Assembly (NCBI RefSeq): GCF_016424485.1
Contig: NZ_JAELUP010000117.1
Span: forward strand, 186,001-250,000
DNA length: 64,000 nucleotides
Source: Paenibacillus roseus
Lineage (GTDB): Bacteria; Bacillota; Bacilli; Paenibacillales; Paenibacillaceae
Reading direction: 5' to 3'
Part shown: one piece after another, positions 1 through 7,568 of the stretch
Layout of the letters: every line of letters starts with the position of its first letter
Position numbering within the stretch: the stretch's first letter is position 1
Notes under the pieces: model-generated
What the model saw: the letters and a program-made list of their open reading frames with translations, nothing else
Told to the model about the DNA's origin: nothing
Database searches by the model: none
Translations under genes and position numbers: made by a program

Positions 1-303
1 ATTCTCCACCGTTTCCACAGAAATTCGGATATCGCCAAAGTCCGTGCGCTGGTCGATAGAAGGGCTTGCGGCATTTCCCCGTCGAATTGAAACATAGAAA
101 AACCGGAAGCTTATCAGGAATACGATCACCGAAACAACAATGACTGTAATTTGCAGCCAGGTTTCACTGTACACACCCTCGATCCACCGATCCGTAATTT
201 TTTCGGGAATCCAGCCGGCTCCAACCCCTAGCACTGTAACAGATATGATGCCGATAACAAGACTAAAACAGAATAACAGAAGCCTGTCCACAATTTTAAC
301 CAC
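1..303 (-). CDS. amaP: Alkaline shock response membrane anchor protein AmaP, 3' end cut by window edge
   Basis: 101 codons of an open frame run off the left edge. A GTG start lies 7-8 nt after a GGAGA ribosome-binding site. The visible part has a first hydrophobic segment near residues 7-27, a short extracytoplasmic stretch, a second hydrophobic segment near residues 50-70 and then a basic turn. This two-helix N-terminus is typical of AmaP, the membrane anchor that recruits Asp23-family proteins to the membrane in Gram-positive bacteria. It sits directly downstream of the asp23-like gene on the same strand, which supports the assignment. The C-terminal part is not in the window, so the call rests on topology and position. 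Confidence 0.7.
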   Translation of the reverse strand, partial: MVKIVDRLLLFCFSLVIGIISVTVLGVGAGWIPEKITDRWIEGVYSETWLQITVIVVSVIVFLISFRFFYVSIRRGNAASPSIDQRTDFGDIRISVETVEN

Positions 304-352
304 TGTTAGGTCTCCTTTCCCGGTCTCCAAACGCAATTTCCTGTCAATCGGT

Positions 353-374
353 AAAAAGCCCCCCTTCGGGGCGC
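353..374 (-). terminator. Hairpin plus T-run between asp23 and amaP
   Basis: On the minus strand a GC-rich stem (GCCCC, loop GAA, GGGG) is followed by TTTTTA. It lies after the asp23-like stop and before amaP. It could end most asp23 transcripts and let only a fraction continue into amaP. Confidence 0.6.
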
Positions 375-422
375 GAACGCAAAGCCCGCAAAAGGGGGAG
401 CATCTATTGGGCTACTGCCAAT

Positions 423-836
423 TTACTTCACGCGATTGGACTGCAATTCTTCATCTTCACCCGTTTTTTCACTGGATTTAAAGTGAACATCATGAATGTG
501 TACATTCACTTCTACCACGTGCAACCCAGTCATCATCTCGATAGAACGCTTTACATTGCGCTGAATCTCAGCCGCAACTTCCGGTATGCGGTTGCCATAC
601 TCAACAATAATCGATACATCAACAGCCGCTTCCCGCTGGCCGACCTCAACCTTTACTCCTTTGGAGAGGTTCTTGCGGCCGAGCAACTCAGCGATACCGC
701 CAGCCAAGCCTCCGCTCATCCCGGCAACTCCCTGCACCTCGATCGTAGCCAGGCCTGCGATGACCTCGATTACCTCAGGAGCGATCTGAATCGTCCCCAT
801 GTCCGTTTTTTCATAATCCGCTGCAATCGTGCTCAT
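423..836 (-). CDS. asp23: Asp23/Gls24 family envelope stress protein
   Basis: 137 residues with the Asp23/Gls24 (DUF322) fold pattern: N-terminal 'GTIQIAPEVIEVIAGLA', the Gly-rich MSGGLAGG turn and the 'VDVSIIVEYGNRIPEVA' core strand-helix. Family members are abundant cytoplasmic proteins tethered near the membrane by AmaP and linked to cell-envelope homeostasis. In B. subtilis the homologue YqhY follows accB-accC, exactly as here, and is connected with fatty acid synthesis. It has its own promoter in the 140-nt gap upstream, so it need not depend on accBC read-through. The SD GGAGG is 12 nt from the ATG, which is long but usable. Confidence 0.9.
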   Translation of the reverse strand: MSTIAADYEKTDMGTIQIAPEVIEVIAGLATIEVQGVAGMSGGLAGGIAELLGRKNLSKGVKVEVGQREAAVDVSIIVEYGNRIPEVAAEIQRNVKRSIEMMTGLHVVEVNVHIHDVHFKSSEKTGEDEELQSNRVK

Positions 837-914
837 ATTAAACTTTCACCTCCGTAAAGTTGCGAAATTATCCGCGCTGCCTGACTGAATGCTTATCCGC
901 AATCTTATTTCTAT

Positions 915-943
915 ACTATAACATTTGCCGTGATTTATGACAA
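915..943 (-). promoter_or_regulatory. SigA-type promoter of the asp23-like gene
   Basis: On the minus strand TTGTCA (938-943) and TATAGT (915-920) are separated by 17 nt. The box lies between accC and asp23, about 80 nt upstream of the asp23 start. Confidence 0.6.
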
Positions 944-976
944 ACTTGGACAATTGTCAGATTTGGCGCATTCAGT

Positions 977-2335
977 CTAGGATTCAGGATCATTCACATC
1001 ATGTTCTTCCAGGAATTTAATGTCAAAATTCCCATTCAAGAACCGGTGGTGGTTAAGCAGTTTCATATGAAATGGAATTGTCGTTTTGATGCCGTCAATG
1101 GCAAACTCAGACAGGGCGCGTTTCATTTTTGCAATAGCTTCTTCCCTCGTTGCCCCCCACACGATCAGCTTCGCAATCATCGAATCATAATGCGGAGAAA
1201 TCGTATAGCCCGGATAGGCCGCGCTATCCACACGAACCCCCAATCCTCCAGGAGCAAGGTAGAAATTGATAAGTCCCGGGGAAGGCATAAAGTTGCGATC
1301 CGGGTCCTCCGCATTGATCCGGCATTCAATGGACCAGCCGTTAATCTGCAAATCGTCCTGTCGGAAGGACAGCGGATTGCCTTCTGCAACCGAAATCATT
1401 TCCTTGATCAGGTCAACGCCTGTAATCATCTCGGTAACCGGGTGCTCCACCTGAATCCGGGTGTTCATCTCCATGAAATAGAACTGGCCGTCTGGCCCAA
1501 GCAGAAACTCGAGTGTTCCCGCACCGGCATACTCGACTGCCAAAGCTGCTCTGACTGCTGCCTCTCCCATCTTCTCCCGCTGCTGCTGCGTCAGAATCGG
1601 ACAAGGCGCTTCTTCTACCAGCTTCTGGCGGCGGCGCTGCACAGAACAGTCACGCTCAAATAAATGAACGGCATTCCCGTGCTTGTCGGCCATTATTTGA
1701 ATTTCCACGTGCTTCATGCCCGTGAGGAATTTTTCTAAGTAAACACCTGCATTGCCGAAAGCCTTTTGAGCTTCCTGCTGCGCGGTTGTAATTTGCTGAA
1801 TTAGAGAGGCCTCGTCCTCGGCGATCCGGATGCCCTTGCCGCCGCCGCCGGCAGTTGCCTTAATAATGACAGGATAGCCAATCTCACGCGCGATGACAAC
1901 CGCATCATCCAGATCCTCAATCAGACCGTCAGAGCCTGGAATAACTGGCACGTTCGCATGTTTCATCGTCAATTTCGCAACGGCTTTGTCTCCCATCCTG
2001 CTGATTGCAGACGGGGATGGACCGATGAATGTAATATTGCAGGATTCGCAAATCTCTGCAAAATCGGCATTTTCCGCGAGGAAACCATAACCCGGATGAA
2101 TAGCGTCACACCCGGTAAGCGTAGCCACACTCATAATATTGGTCAAATTCAAATAGCTGTCCTTGGACAGGATTGGACCGATGCAATAGGCTTCATCGGC
2201 CAGCTTGACATGCAGGGAATCACGATCTGCCTCGGAATACACCGCCACGGTCTGAATGCCCAGTTCACTGCACGCACGAATAATACGAACCGCAATCTCT
2301 CCGCGGTTGGCAATCAATATTTTCTGAAATTTCAC
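977..2335 (-). CDS. accC: Acetyl-CoA carboxylase, biotin carboxylase subunit
   Basis: 452 residues from a GTG start ('MKFQKILIANRGE' when initiated). The frame is open further upstream, but this start has an AGGGG SD 8 nt away and gives the normal family length. The protein carboxylates biotin on AccB with ATP and bicarbonate, the first half-reaction of malonyl-CoA synthesis. Visible are the N-terminal Rossmann-like domain (ANRGEIAVRI), the ATP-grasp glycine loop GGGGKG at residues 163-168, 'CSVQRRRQKLVEEAP', and the catalytic 'EMNTRIQVEHPVTE' segment. It lies 25 nt downstream of accB in one operon, and its stop is followed by the separately promoted asp23. Confidence 0.97.
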   Translation of the reverse strand: MKFQKILIANRGEIAVRIIRACSELGIQTVAVYSEADRDSLHVKLADEAYCIGPILSKDSYLNLTNIMSVATLTGCDAIHPGYGFLAENADFAEICESCNITFIGPSPSAISRMGDKAVAKLTMKHANVPVIPGSDGLIEDLDDAVVIAREIGYPVIIKATAGGGGKGIRIAEDEASLIQQITTAQQEAQKAFGNAGVYLEKFLTGMKHVEIQIMADKHGNAVHLFERDCSVQRRRQKLVEEAPCPILTQQQREKMGEAAVRAALAVEYAGAGTLEFLLGPDGQFYFMEMNTRIQVEHPVTEMITGVDLIKEMISVAEGNPLSFRQDDLQINGWSIECRINAEDPDRNFMPSPGLINFYLAPGGLGVRVDSAAYPGYTISPHYDSMIAKLIVWGATREEAIAKMKRALSEFAIDGIKTTIPFHMKLLNHHRFLNGNFDIKFLEEHDVNDPES

Positions 2336-2360
2336 ACTCCGAACCCCTTTCGCGAAGCCC

Positions 2361-2855
2361 TTATTCCGGTCTGACGAGGAACAATGGTTGTCCGAACTCA
2401 ACAAGCTGTCCATTCTCGACCAGAACCTCGACAATTTCGCCGCGCACATCAGCCTCGAGCTCGTTCATCAATTTCATTGCTTCAAGGATACATACAACGG
2501 TCTTCTCGCTGACACGATCTCCGGTATTCACGAAAGGCGCTGCGTCCGGGGAAGAAGCGCGGTAGAAAGTGCCTACCATTGGGGATACGATCTGATGCAG
2601 ACCGGCTCTTGACGGGGCGGCGTCAGGTTCGGCAGCAGATTGCACATGCGCTGACACTTCCGTTGTTGGTGGCGCCTGAGTAACAGCAACAGGCGAATAT
2701 GTATGAGGAATCGAGGCTGTCTGTACATTCACCACTTCAGTCTTGCCCGGTTTGCGGATAAGCAGACGAGCCCCTTCATTTTCAATTTCGAGCTCTTGTA
2801 CAGAGGTCTGATCAACAAGTTTAATCAGCTCTTTAATCTCGCTCAATTTGAACAT
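2361..2855 (-). CDS. accB: Acetyl-CoA carboxylase biotin carboxyl carrier protein
   Basis: 164 residues. The N-terminal helix 'MFKLSEIKELIKLVDQ' is followed by a Pro/Ala-rich linker (about residues 45-85) and a C-terminal biotinyl domain. The EAMKLMNE motif places the biotinylated lysine at Lys128. The protein carries carboxybiotin between AccC and the carboxyltransferase AccAD. It is the first gene of the accB-accC pair. A possible -10 box TATAAT lies at 2919-2924 on the minus strand, but I could not find a convincing -35. Confidence 0.97.
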   Translation of the reverse strand: MFKLSEIKELIKLVDQTSVQELEIENEGARLLIRKPGKTEVVNVQTASIPHTYSPVAVTQAPPTTEVSAHVQSAAEPDAAPSRAGLHQIVSPMVGTFYRASSPDAAPFVNTGDRVSEKTVVCILEAMKLMNELEADVRGEIVEVLVENGQLVEFGQPLFLVRPE

Positions 2856-2918
2856 GGATAATATTCACTCCTTAGCATTGGTAAACCTTGTCCCATTCTC
2901 GGTTTGGATAACATTCAT

Positions 2919-2924
2919 ATTATA
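2919..2924 (-). promoter_or_regulatory. Possible -10 box of accBC
   Basis: TATAAT on the minus strand about 65 nt before the accB start, in the 199-nt gap after the spoIIIAH terminator. There is no clear -35 at 16-18 nt, so this is a weak candidate. Confidence 0.35.
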
Positions 2925-2998
2925 TCATAATCGAAAAGTTTAGCCTAACGCTATTTTACAATATCCTTGCAAAATACAGGTTGCGGATAGCCTTAAAG

Positions 2999-3042
2999 CG
3001 AAAAAACACCTGCCAGCGGCCAATGCTCCGGCTGCTGGCAGG
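2999..3042 (-). terminator. Terminator of the spoIIIA operon
   Basis: On the minus strand the arms CCTGCCAGC and GCTGGCAGG form a stem, followed by TGTTTTTTCG. It lies 13-55 nt after the spoIIIAH stop. Confidence 0.85.
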
Positions 3043-3054
3043 CGATGGAGGAGC

Positions 3055-3669
3055 TTAATGATAGAGCTGTACGGAGACCCGGTCCGCCGACACCTCAAGC
3101 GTATTTATTACAAGCTGAATAATGCTGTCAGCCTGGCTTCTTTCCAGCTTGTCGCCTTCCACTACTACTTTATAGCTGTCCTTTTCCTGGGCAACAACCA
3201 CATTTTTGAACTCATCGCGCAGACTGGCTTCCAGATCATTAATTTTCTCCTCATGCTGCTCCAATTGTTCCACTTGCGTCATGACACTTTTTACCTCTTC
3301 TGTCTGGGTATCGTTGATAAGTCCCATCAAGCGGTCATATTCCTGTTGTACTGTTTCTTCTCGCTTGAATTGCTGCTGGGTAAAATAATCGCTCGAAGAG
3401 GCTGCTTTGCTCTCTTCCTCAAATTTGTCGATAATTTGCTTATCCGCTTCGGACAATACGCTGCCATCGCCGTACTCCACATCGTTAACCACAATTTTCT
3501 CCGTGTTCGCACCGTTCCCTTCACCAGTTGCCTCCGCTGTTATTCCGTTACCGTTGGCTGTTGTTGTTTTGGAGGCGCTGCTGTCTTCCGTGAAGAGATA
3601 ATACGCGGATAAAATGACCATCAGGCTTAACATTGAAACGAGCCACACCGTTTGTCTTTTCGTATTCAT
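3055..3669 (-). CDS. spoIIIAH: Stage III sporulation protein AH
   Basis: 204 residues from the second ATG (MNTKRQTVW); an upstream in-frame ATG at 3681 touches the SD and is less likely. One N-terminal membrane segment (residues about 8-26), a Thr/Gly/Asn-rich linker, then a charged helical region and a C-terminal YscJ/FliF-like ring-building domain ('VVVAQEKDSYKVVVEGDKL'). SpoIIIAH sits in the mother-cell engulfing membrane and pairs with forespore SpoIIQ to form the channel joining the two cells. It is the last gene of the operon and is followed by a strong terminator. Confidence 0.93.
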   Translation of the reverse strand: MNTKRQTVWLVSMLSLMVILSAYYLFTEDSSASKTTTANGNGITAEATGEGNGANTEKIVVNDVEYGDGSVLSEADKQIIDKFEEESKAASSSDYFTQQQFKREETVQQEYDRLMGLINDTQTEEVKSVMTQVEQLEQHEEKINDLEASLRDEFKNVVVAQEKDSYKVVVEGDKLERSQADSIIQLVINTLEVSADRVSVQLYH

Positions 3670-3723
3670 GGAATAATTCATCCTCTCTTCGTTTAGTCCG
3701 CTCGGGACTTGTTTTACATGATT

Positions 3724-4359
3724 TTAAGGCTGCTTGCTCGGAACAACAGATATGCGGTGCGCAGGCACGCTGTAGCCTTTTTTGACTGCGTCCATAATCA
3801 ATTGCCGCACGCTCTGGTTCTCAGCCCCTCTGGCCACAATCAGAATTCCCCGGATATGAGGCTTGATTTTTTTAGTGACGAGGGGCGTCTGTTCTCCCGA
3901 CACTTCGTAAAGAACAACCTGACCATCCTTCGTCGTGGAGGTCACATGGCGCTTGCCGCCATTTTTATCCGTCTCTTCCGTCAACTGCTGGGATTGCTTT
4001 TCATTTTTTTCGATGACCGACTCCTCCGTGGAGTCGATTGTAATGAGTACATCGACCGTGCCCACCCCTACAATTTTCTCCAGTATTTCCTTCAGCCGGT
4101 TCTCCAGCGGGCGCTCTAAAGCTTCAAAGACAGAGTCCGAATCATCCCTGTGCCCAAGCAATGTTTCCTGGACTGCAGGGGGCTCGTCATGAGACTGAGC
4201 TGTTGGCTCTACCTGTCTCAAGGACAGGAAGGAATTCATGATCATCAGTCCAATTCCTGCTGCGCCGATGATCAACAGCCAGCGTACTGTACGGACTCTT
4301 TTAGGTCCCGATGGGCCTTGCCCGAGCGCAGATTCAATCAAGCCCAGCCATTTAGCCAA
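3724..4359 (-). CDS. spoIIIAG: Stage III sporulation protein AG
   Basis: 211 residues. A membrane segment at about residues 27-46 is followed by an extracytoplasmic ring-building domain ('LKEILEKIVGVGTVDVLITIDSTEE') and a C-terminal segment ('IRGILIVARGAENQSVRQLI') typical of SpoIIIAG. The protein forms a large ring in the mother-cell-to-forespore channel. It lies between spoIIIAF (50 nt upstream) and spoIIIAH (54 nt downstream). Confidence 0.94.
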   Translation of the reverse strand: MAKWLGLIESALGQGPSGPKRVRTVRWLLIIGAAGIGLMIMNSFLSLRQVEPTAQSHDEPPAVQETLLGHRDDSDSVFEALERPLENRLKEILEKIVGVGTVDVLITIDSTEESVIEKNEKQSQQLTEETDKNGGKRHVTSTTKDGQVVLYEVSGEQTPLVTKKIKPHIRGILIVARGAENQSVRQLIMDAVKKGYSVPAHRISVVPSKQP

Positions 4360-4409
4360 TGACTCATTCCCTCCTTTGAAGCTTTAGCTTAAACTTCGCT
4401 GTTTTTCGA

Positions 4410-5147
4410 TCAGTCGACGGCCGGAGCGTATACGGAGATTACCCTTGTTTCCACCTGAAAACTCTCGGACAAAATGAACGCAATTTGCTTAAACCGACCG
4501 TCATCCGGCGAAAGTCGGCTGCTTTGCTCTGTCGCTGCCGCCTCTTCGCTCTCATCAGCTGTGCTGTCCTGCTGCGGGTTCACTTCCGAGGGGATAATGT
4601 CCGCAATGCTAACCTGGACCGTTACGGGTTTGACCGGTTCCAATTCAGCTATATCGTTCTCTCCCTCTGCTGCTTCTTCATGTTCTGACGCGGCCAATCG
4701 CACCTCCACCTTGGCAATTCGCTTGTCTCCCCCGACTTTGCCTTGCACTTCGAGCTTTACTGTTACTTCAGCCAGAGTCAGCCCTGTCCTTCGCTCCAGT
4801 TCTGCCTGCATAGCCGAACCCAGGCTTCTGCCAGCAAGACGTTCTGCTTGGGCCAGCCTCTCTTTTTGCAGTTCTTTCGCCTGCTCCTTGATCTGTTCCA
4901 ACCCCGCTATGCCTGGTGCGGCCGAATGCTTGGCAACGCCCCAGCCGTGCAGGGAGTCGGCAAGACGCGCCTCGAAATCTCCCTGAAGCAGCCGCAATAC
5001 CGGGGTTAGCAGCGTCAGGAGAATCAGCAAGCCGATGACCAGTCTGACGTAGCGCTGATAGGCCGAGCTCGGAAGAAGGAGATCGATAATCCCTGCAAGC
5101 AGAATGACGGCGATAATTTGTCTGAGCCAATCCGATAGCCATTCCAG
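4410..5147 (-). CDS. spoIIIAF: Stage III sporulation protein AF, probable CTG (or ATT) start
   Basis: About 245 residues. The first in-frame ATG-type codon (5030) falls inside the second membrane helix and would remove the conserved N-terminus. Reading upstream in frame gives 'EWLSDWLRQIIAVILLAG', the usual SpoIIIAF opening of two membrane helices around an LLLPSSAYQRYVR loop. No ATG, GTG or TTG is available there. CTG at 5145-5147 (10 nt after GGAGG at 5158-5162) and ATT at 5151-5153 (4 nt after it) are the candidate starts. The C-terminal domain has a charged, partly repetitive linker (about residues 130-200) that makes it longer than the B. subtilis protein. SpoIIIAF is part of the mother-cell secretion-like complex. 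Confidence 0.85.
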   Translation of the reverse strand: MEWLSDWLRQIIAVILLAGIIDLLLPSSAYQRYVRLVIGLLILLTLLTPVLRLLQGDFEARLADSLHGWGVAKHSAAPGIAGLEQIKEQAKELQKERLAQAERLAGRSLGSAMQAELERRTGLTLAEVTVKLEVQGKVGGDKRIAKVEVRLAASEHEEAAEGENDIAELEPVKPVTVQVSIADIIPSEVNPQQDSTADESEEAAATEQSSRLSPDDGRFKQIAFILSESFQVETRVISVYAPAVD

Positions 5148-5173
5148 AGCAATTGCACCTCCCCAGTCCTGGC

Positions 5174-6385
5174 CTAGCGCACCATAATGGCGGCATTCCC
5201 GGCAGTTAATATAATTGTCACTGCCAGGAAGAACATGAGCCCTACGGCTGCGAGTGCGGCAAATACGTACACCATTGTTTTTCCAATCGTCTCCAGACAG
5301 GTGATAATCGGACTTTCTCCAAGCGGCTGCAGCACGGCGGCACAGACGTTATAAATCAAGGCCAGCGCCAGAATTTTCACCGCAGGGAAGACACAAAGGA
5401 AAATCAGAATGACGACGCCGGCGATTCCTACTGCATTTTTCACAAGCAGCGAAGCGGACATGACGGTATCGGCCGCATCTGAGAATGCCCGTCCGACTAC
5501 CGGAACGAAATTGCCCGTTATAAACTTCGCCGTCTTCATCGTCACGCCGTCCGTGACTCCTCCCGTCGCTCCCTGTACGGAGATAACGCCCAGAAAAATC
5601 GTAAGCAATACGCCCAGCAATCCAACCGCACATTTGCGGATCAGGTCGGCCAGTTGCGTCACTTTGAACCGATCGCTGATGGCGCTGGCGATGTGCAGAA
5701 CCGCCGAGAAAAACAGGAGCGGAAAGACGACGGAGTAAATCAGAGCGCCTACAGTATTGATCATGAAGATGATCAGCGGATGCATGACCGATACGGTGAC
5801 GATGCTGCCCATAGAAGCCAATAGAGTCAAAAGCAGCGGAATCATAGCCATCATGAACTGGATCATTCCGCCGATCGCATCTTTGGCGTAACCGATCGCG
5901 ACATAGAAGCTGTTGACGGCCAATATGATAAGAACCATATACGAAATAGCGTAGGCGACCTTGCTTACCACCTTGCGTTCAAACGCATTTTGCAGTGTTT
6001 CCAGAATCATACTGAATACGGTTAGCATCACAATCGTGACTAGCAACCTGCCGTTATAGAACACCTCGTGCAAAATGTATCGGATCAGCCCTGTCAGGAT
6101 GCCCATCAACTGCAGCCCGCTGCCGCCTGACTTCAACATATCGGCAAACCCCGGCAGCTTTCCTCCTGGAAAATACCCCCCGTACTCATTCATCAGCTCC
6201 GTCCAGTATGTCTCGACCGAACCGGTCTCAATCATGCGCAATTGCTCTTGCACAAGCCTGTCGGCAGATTGCTCAATCGCGCTTTCTGGACTTTCCTTGG
6301 CGGATACAACAGCGGCACAGCTCCCCGACAGTGCAAGGAGAAGCAGCAGCAGTGCAGCCATTCTCCATATCACGTAGCGGTTCAT
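5174..6385 (-). CDS. spoIIIAE: Stage III sporulation protein AE
   Basis: 403 residues from the ATG with GGGAGG 8 nt upstream ('MNRYVIWRMAALLL'). An in-frame ATG at 6430 would overlap spoIIIAD and lacks an SD. A signal-peptide-like N-terminus (to about residue 30) is followed by an extracellular amphipathic stretch (ESAIEQSADRLVQEQ) and about seven to eight membrane helices, with 'GGVTDGVTMKTAKFITGNFVPVVG' characteristic of the family. This is the large polytopic component of the SpoIIIA complex and may form the membrane pore. It starts 5 nt after the spoIIIAD stop. Confidence 0.95.
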   Translation of the reverse strand: MNRYVIWRMAALLLLLLALSGSCAAVVSAKESPESAIEQSADRLVQEQLRMIETGSVETYWTELMNEYGGYFPGGKLPGFADMLKSGGSGLQLMGILTGLIRYILHEVFYNGRLLVTIVMLTVFSMILETLQNAFERKVVSKVAYAISYMVLIILAVNSFYVAIGYAKDAIGGMIQFMMAMIPLLLTLLASMGSIVTVSVMHPLIIFMINTVGALIYSVVFPLLFFSAVLHIASAISDRFKVTQLADLIRKCAVGLLGVLLTIFLGVISVQGATGGVTDGVTMKTAKFITGNFVPVVGRAFSDAADTVMSASLLVKNAVGIAGVVILIFLCVFPAVKILALALIYNVCAAVLQPLGESPIITCLETIGKTMVYVFAALAAVGLMFFLAVTIILTAGNAAIMVR

Positions 6386-6389
6386 TCGT

Positions 6390-6785
6390 CTAACCTCCCG
6401 CCGGGAGAAGATTAAGAACCGTTTCGACAATTATGCTGATGATCGGTACAGCCATTACCAAAATGAGAACCTTCCCCGCAAATTCAATTTTCGAGGCAAT
6501 GCTGTCCTGACCGGCATCACGGACAATCTGAGCTCCAAACTCTGCGATATAAGCGATGCCAATGATTTTTAAAATCGTGGACATATACACGCTCGGAATT
6601 CCCGAACGATTGGCAAGGTTCTCCAGTACCTTCATAACCGCATCAATCTTGCCGATCAGGAACAAAAACAGATAAATCCCGGTAAAGGCAGCCAGCACAA
6701 AAGCGAATATCGGCTTCTGCTCGCGGATGACAAGAGTAAGTATGGTTGCGATTAGACCTATGCCGACAATTTGAATGATTTCCAT
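6390..6785 (-). CDS. spoIIIAD: Stage III sporulation protein AD
   Basis: 131 residues with three or four hydrophobic segments ('MEIIQIVGIGLIATILTLVI', 'IFAFVLAAFTGIYLFLFLIG', 'VLILVMAVPIISIIVETVL') and the family motif YIAEFGAQIVRDAGQ. It is related to SpoIIIAC and, like it, resembles small export-apparatus membrane subunits. It sits between spoIIIAC and spoIIIAE in the operon. Confidence 0.95.
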   Translation of the reverse strand: MEIIQIVGIGLIATILTLVIREQKPIFAFVLAAFTGIYLFLFLIGKIDAVMKVLENLANRSGIPSVYMSTILKIIGIAYIAEFGAQIVRDAGQDSIASKIEFAGKVLILVMAVPIISIIVETVLNLLPAGG

Positions 6786-6829
6786 GCTGGCTCACCCCAG
6801 TGCATTTCACGGCCCGACCTTCATACCGT

Positions 6830-7033
6830 CTACTGAAACAGAAAAATCGTCTTAATCTCCTGGAACAAGTCGTTGAGCAGCCGCACCACCATAAACAGCA
6901 CGACTACAAAGCCGATTAGTGTAACCCAATGCGCCATATCCTCTTTGCCCATCTGCTTGAGCACCGTATGAATCATTGCAATAATGATTCCGATCCCTGC
7001 AATTTGAAAAATCGCGCTGATATCCATGTTCAT
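6830..7033 (-). CDS. spoIIIAC: Stage III sporulation protein AC
   Basis: 67 residues from the ATG of 'MNMDISAIFQIAGIG', with GGGGTG 9 nt upstream. A GTG four codons earlier has no clear SD, and the B. subtilis protein is 68 residues. Two membrane helices (about residues 5-24 and 36-55) flank the short loop 'KQMGKEDMAHW'. It is a small membrane subunit of the SpoIIIA complex. Confidence 0.94.
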   Translation of the reverse strand: MNMDISAIFQIAGIGIIIAMIHTVLKQMGKEDMAHWVTLIGFVVVLFMVVRLLNDLFQEIKTIFLFQ

Positions 7034-7049
7034 ATAATCCGGCACCCCA

Positions 7050-7568
7050 TTACATCATCAGAATGACGATCAGCGCAGCAGAGAGCAGACCCAGACTTTT
7101 GCTCATTTTTTCGTACTTCGCCTGGTCTTCCCGCGCCGCATCTTCCTCCGATTTGAGTTGCAGCAGCGCCAGTCGCAAATGCTTTATTTGGTCCTCCCGG
7201 TCACTGATCCCAAGCACAGAGCCGAGGCGGATCAAGATGTTTCTCTCATTGTCACGCATGGCCGTATAGGGCCAATGCTCAGTGACAGCAAGTTCCCAGC
7301 TCTCGCGAAACGGATCATCCGGCCGCTCCCCAAGCTGTCCGGCGGCCCTGTGCAGCAAGCCTGCAATCGGCTCTGCCGAAGCTCCCGCAGAACGCACCAG
7401 CGCCTCGGGCAAAGGTGTAAACCCGTAGCTGATTTCGGTTTCGAGTCTTTGCAGCCCATGGGCCAGCTGTCGAATCTGACGCGGTCTAGCCGCAAACTGT
7501 CCCGCCTGGTAGAAGCCAATCATTGTCCCGGCAAACAGCACCAGCAGCGCCCCGATAATCTTGATCAT
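7050..7568 (-). CDS. spoIIIAB: Stage III sporulation protein AB
   Basis: 172 residues. An N-terminal helix (IIGALLVLFAGTMIGFYQAG), a soluble helical domain with 'RQIRQLAHGLQRLETEI' and 'YEKMSKSLGLLSAALIVILMM' at the C-terminus give the SpoIIIAB pattern of two terminal membrane anchors. The start codon overlaps the spoIIIAA stop by 4 nt (ATGA), so the two are probably translationally coupled. SpoIIIAB is thought to dock the SpoIIIAA ATPase at the membrane, similar to GspF in type II secretion. Confidence 0.94.
   Translation of the reverse strand: MIKIIGALLVLFAGTMIGFYQAGQFAARPRQIRQLAHGLQRLETEISYGFTPLPEALVRSAGASAEPIAGLLHRAAGQLGERPDDPFRESWELAVTEHWPYTAMRDNERNILIRLGSVLGISDREDQIKHLRLALLQLKSEEDAAREDQAKYEKMSKSLGLLSAALIVILMM

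Noticed and set aside
5030..5196. Frameshift in spoIIIAF as the reason for the missing start
   Set aside because: The N-terminal reading is continuous and in frame with the rest, so only the start codon is unusual; an error at that codon remains possible and is listed under findings.
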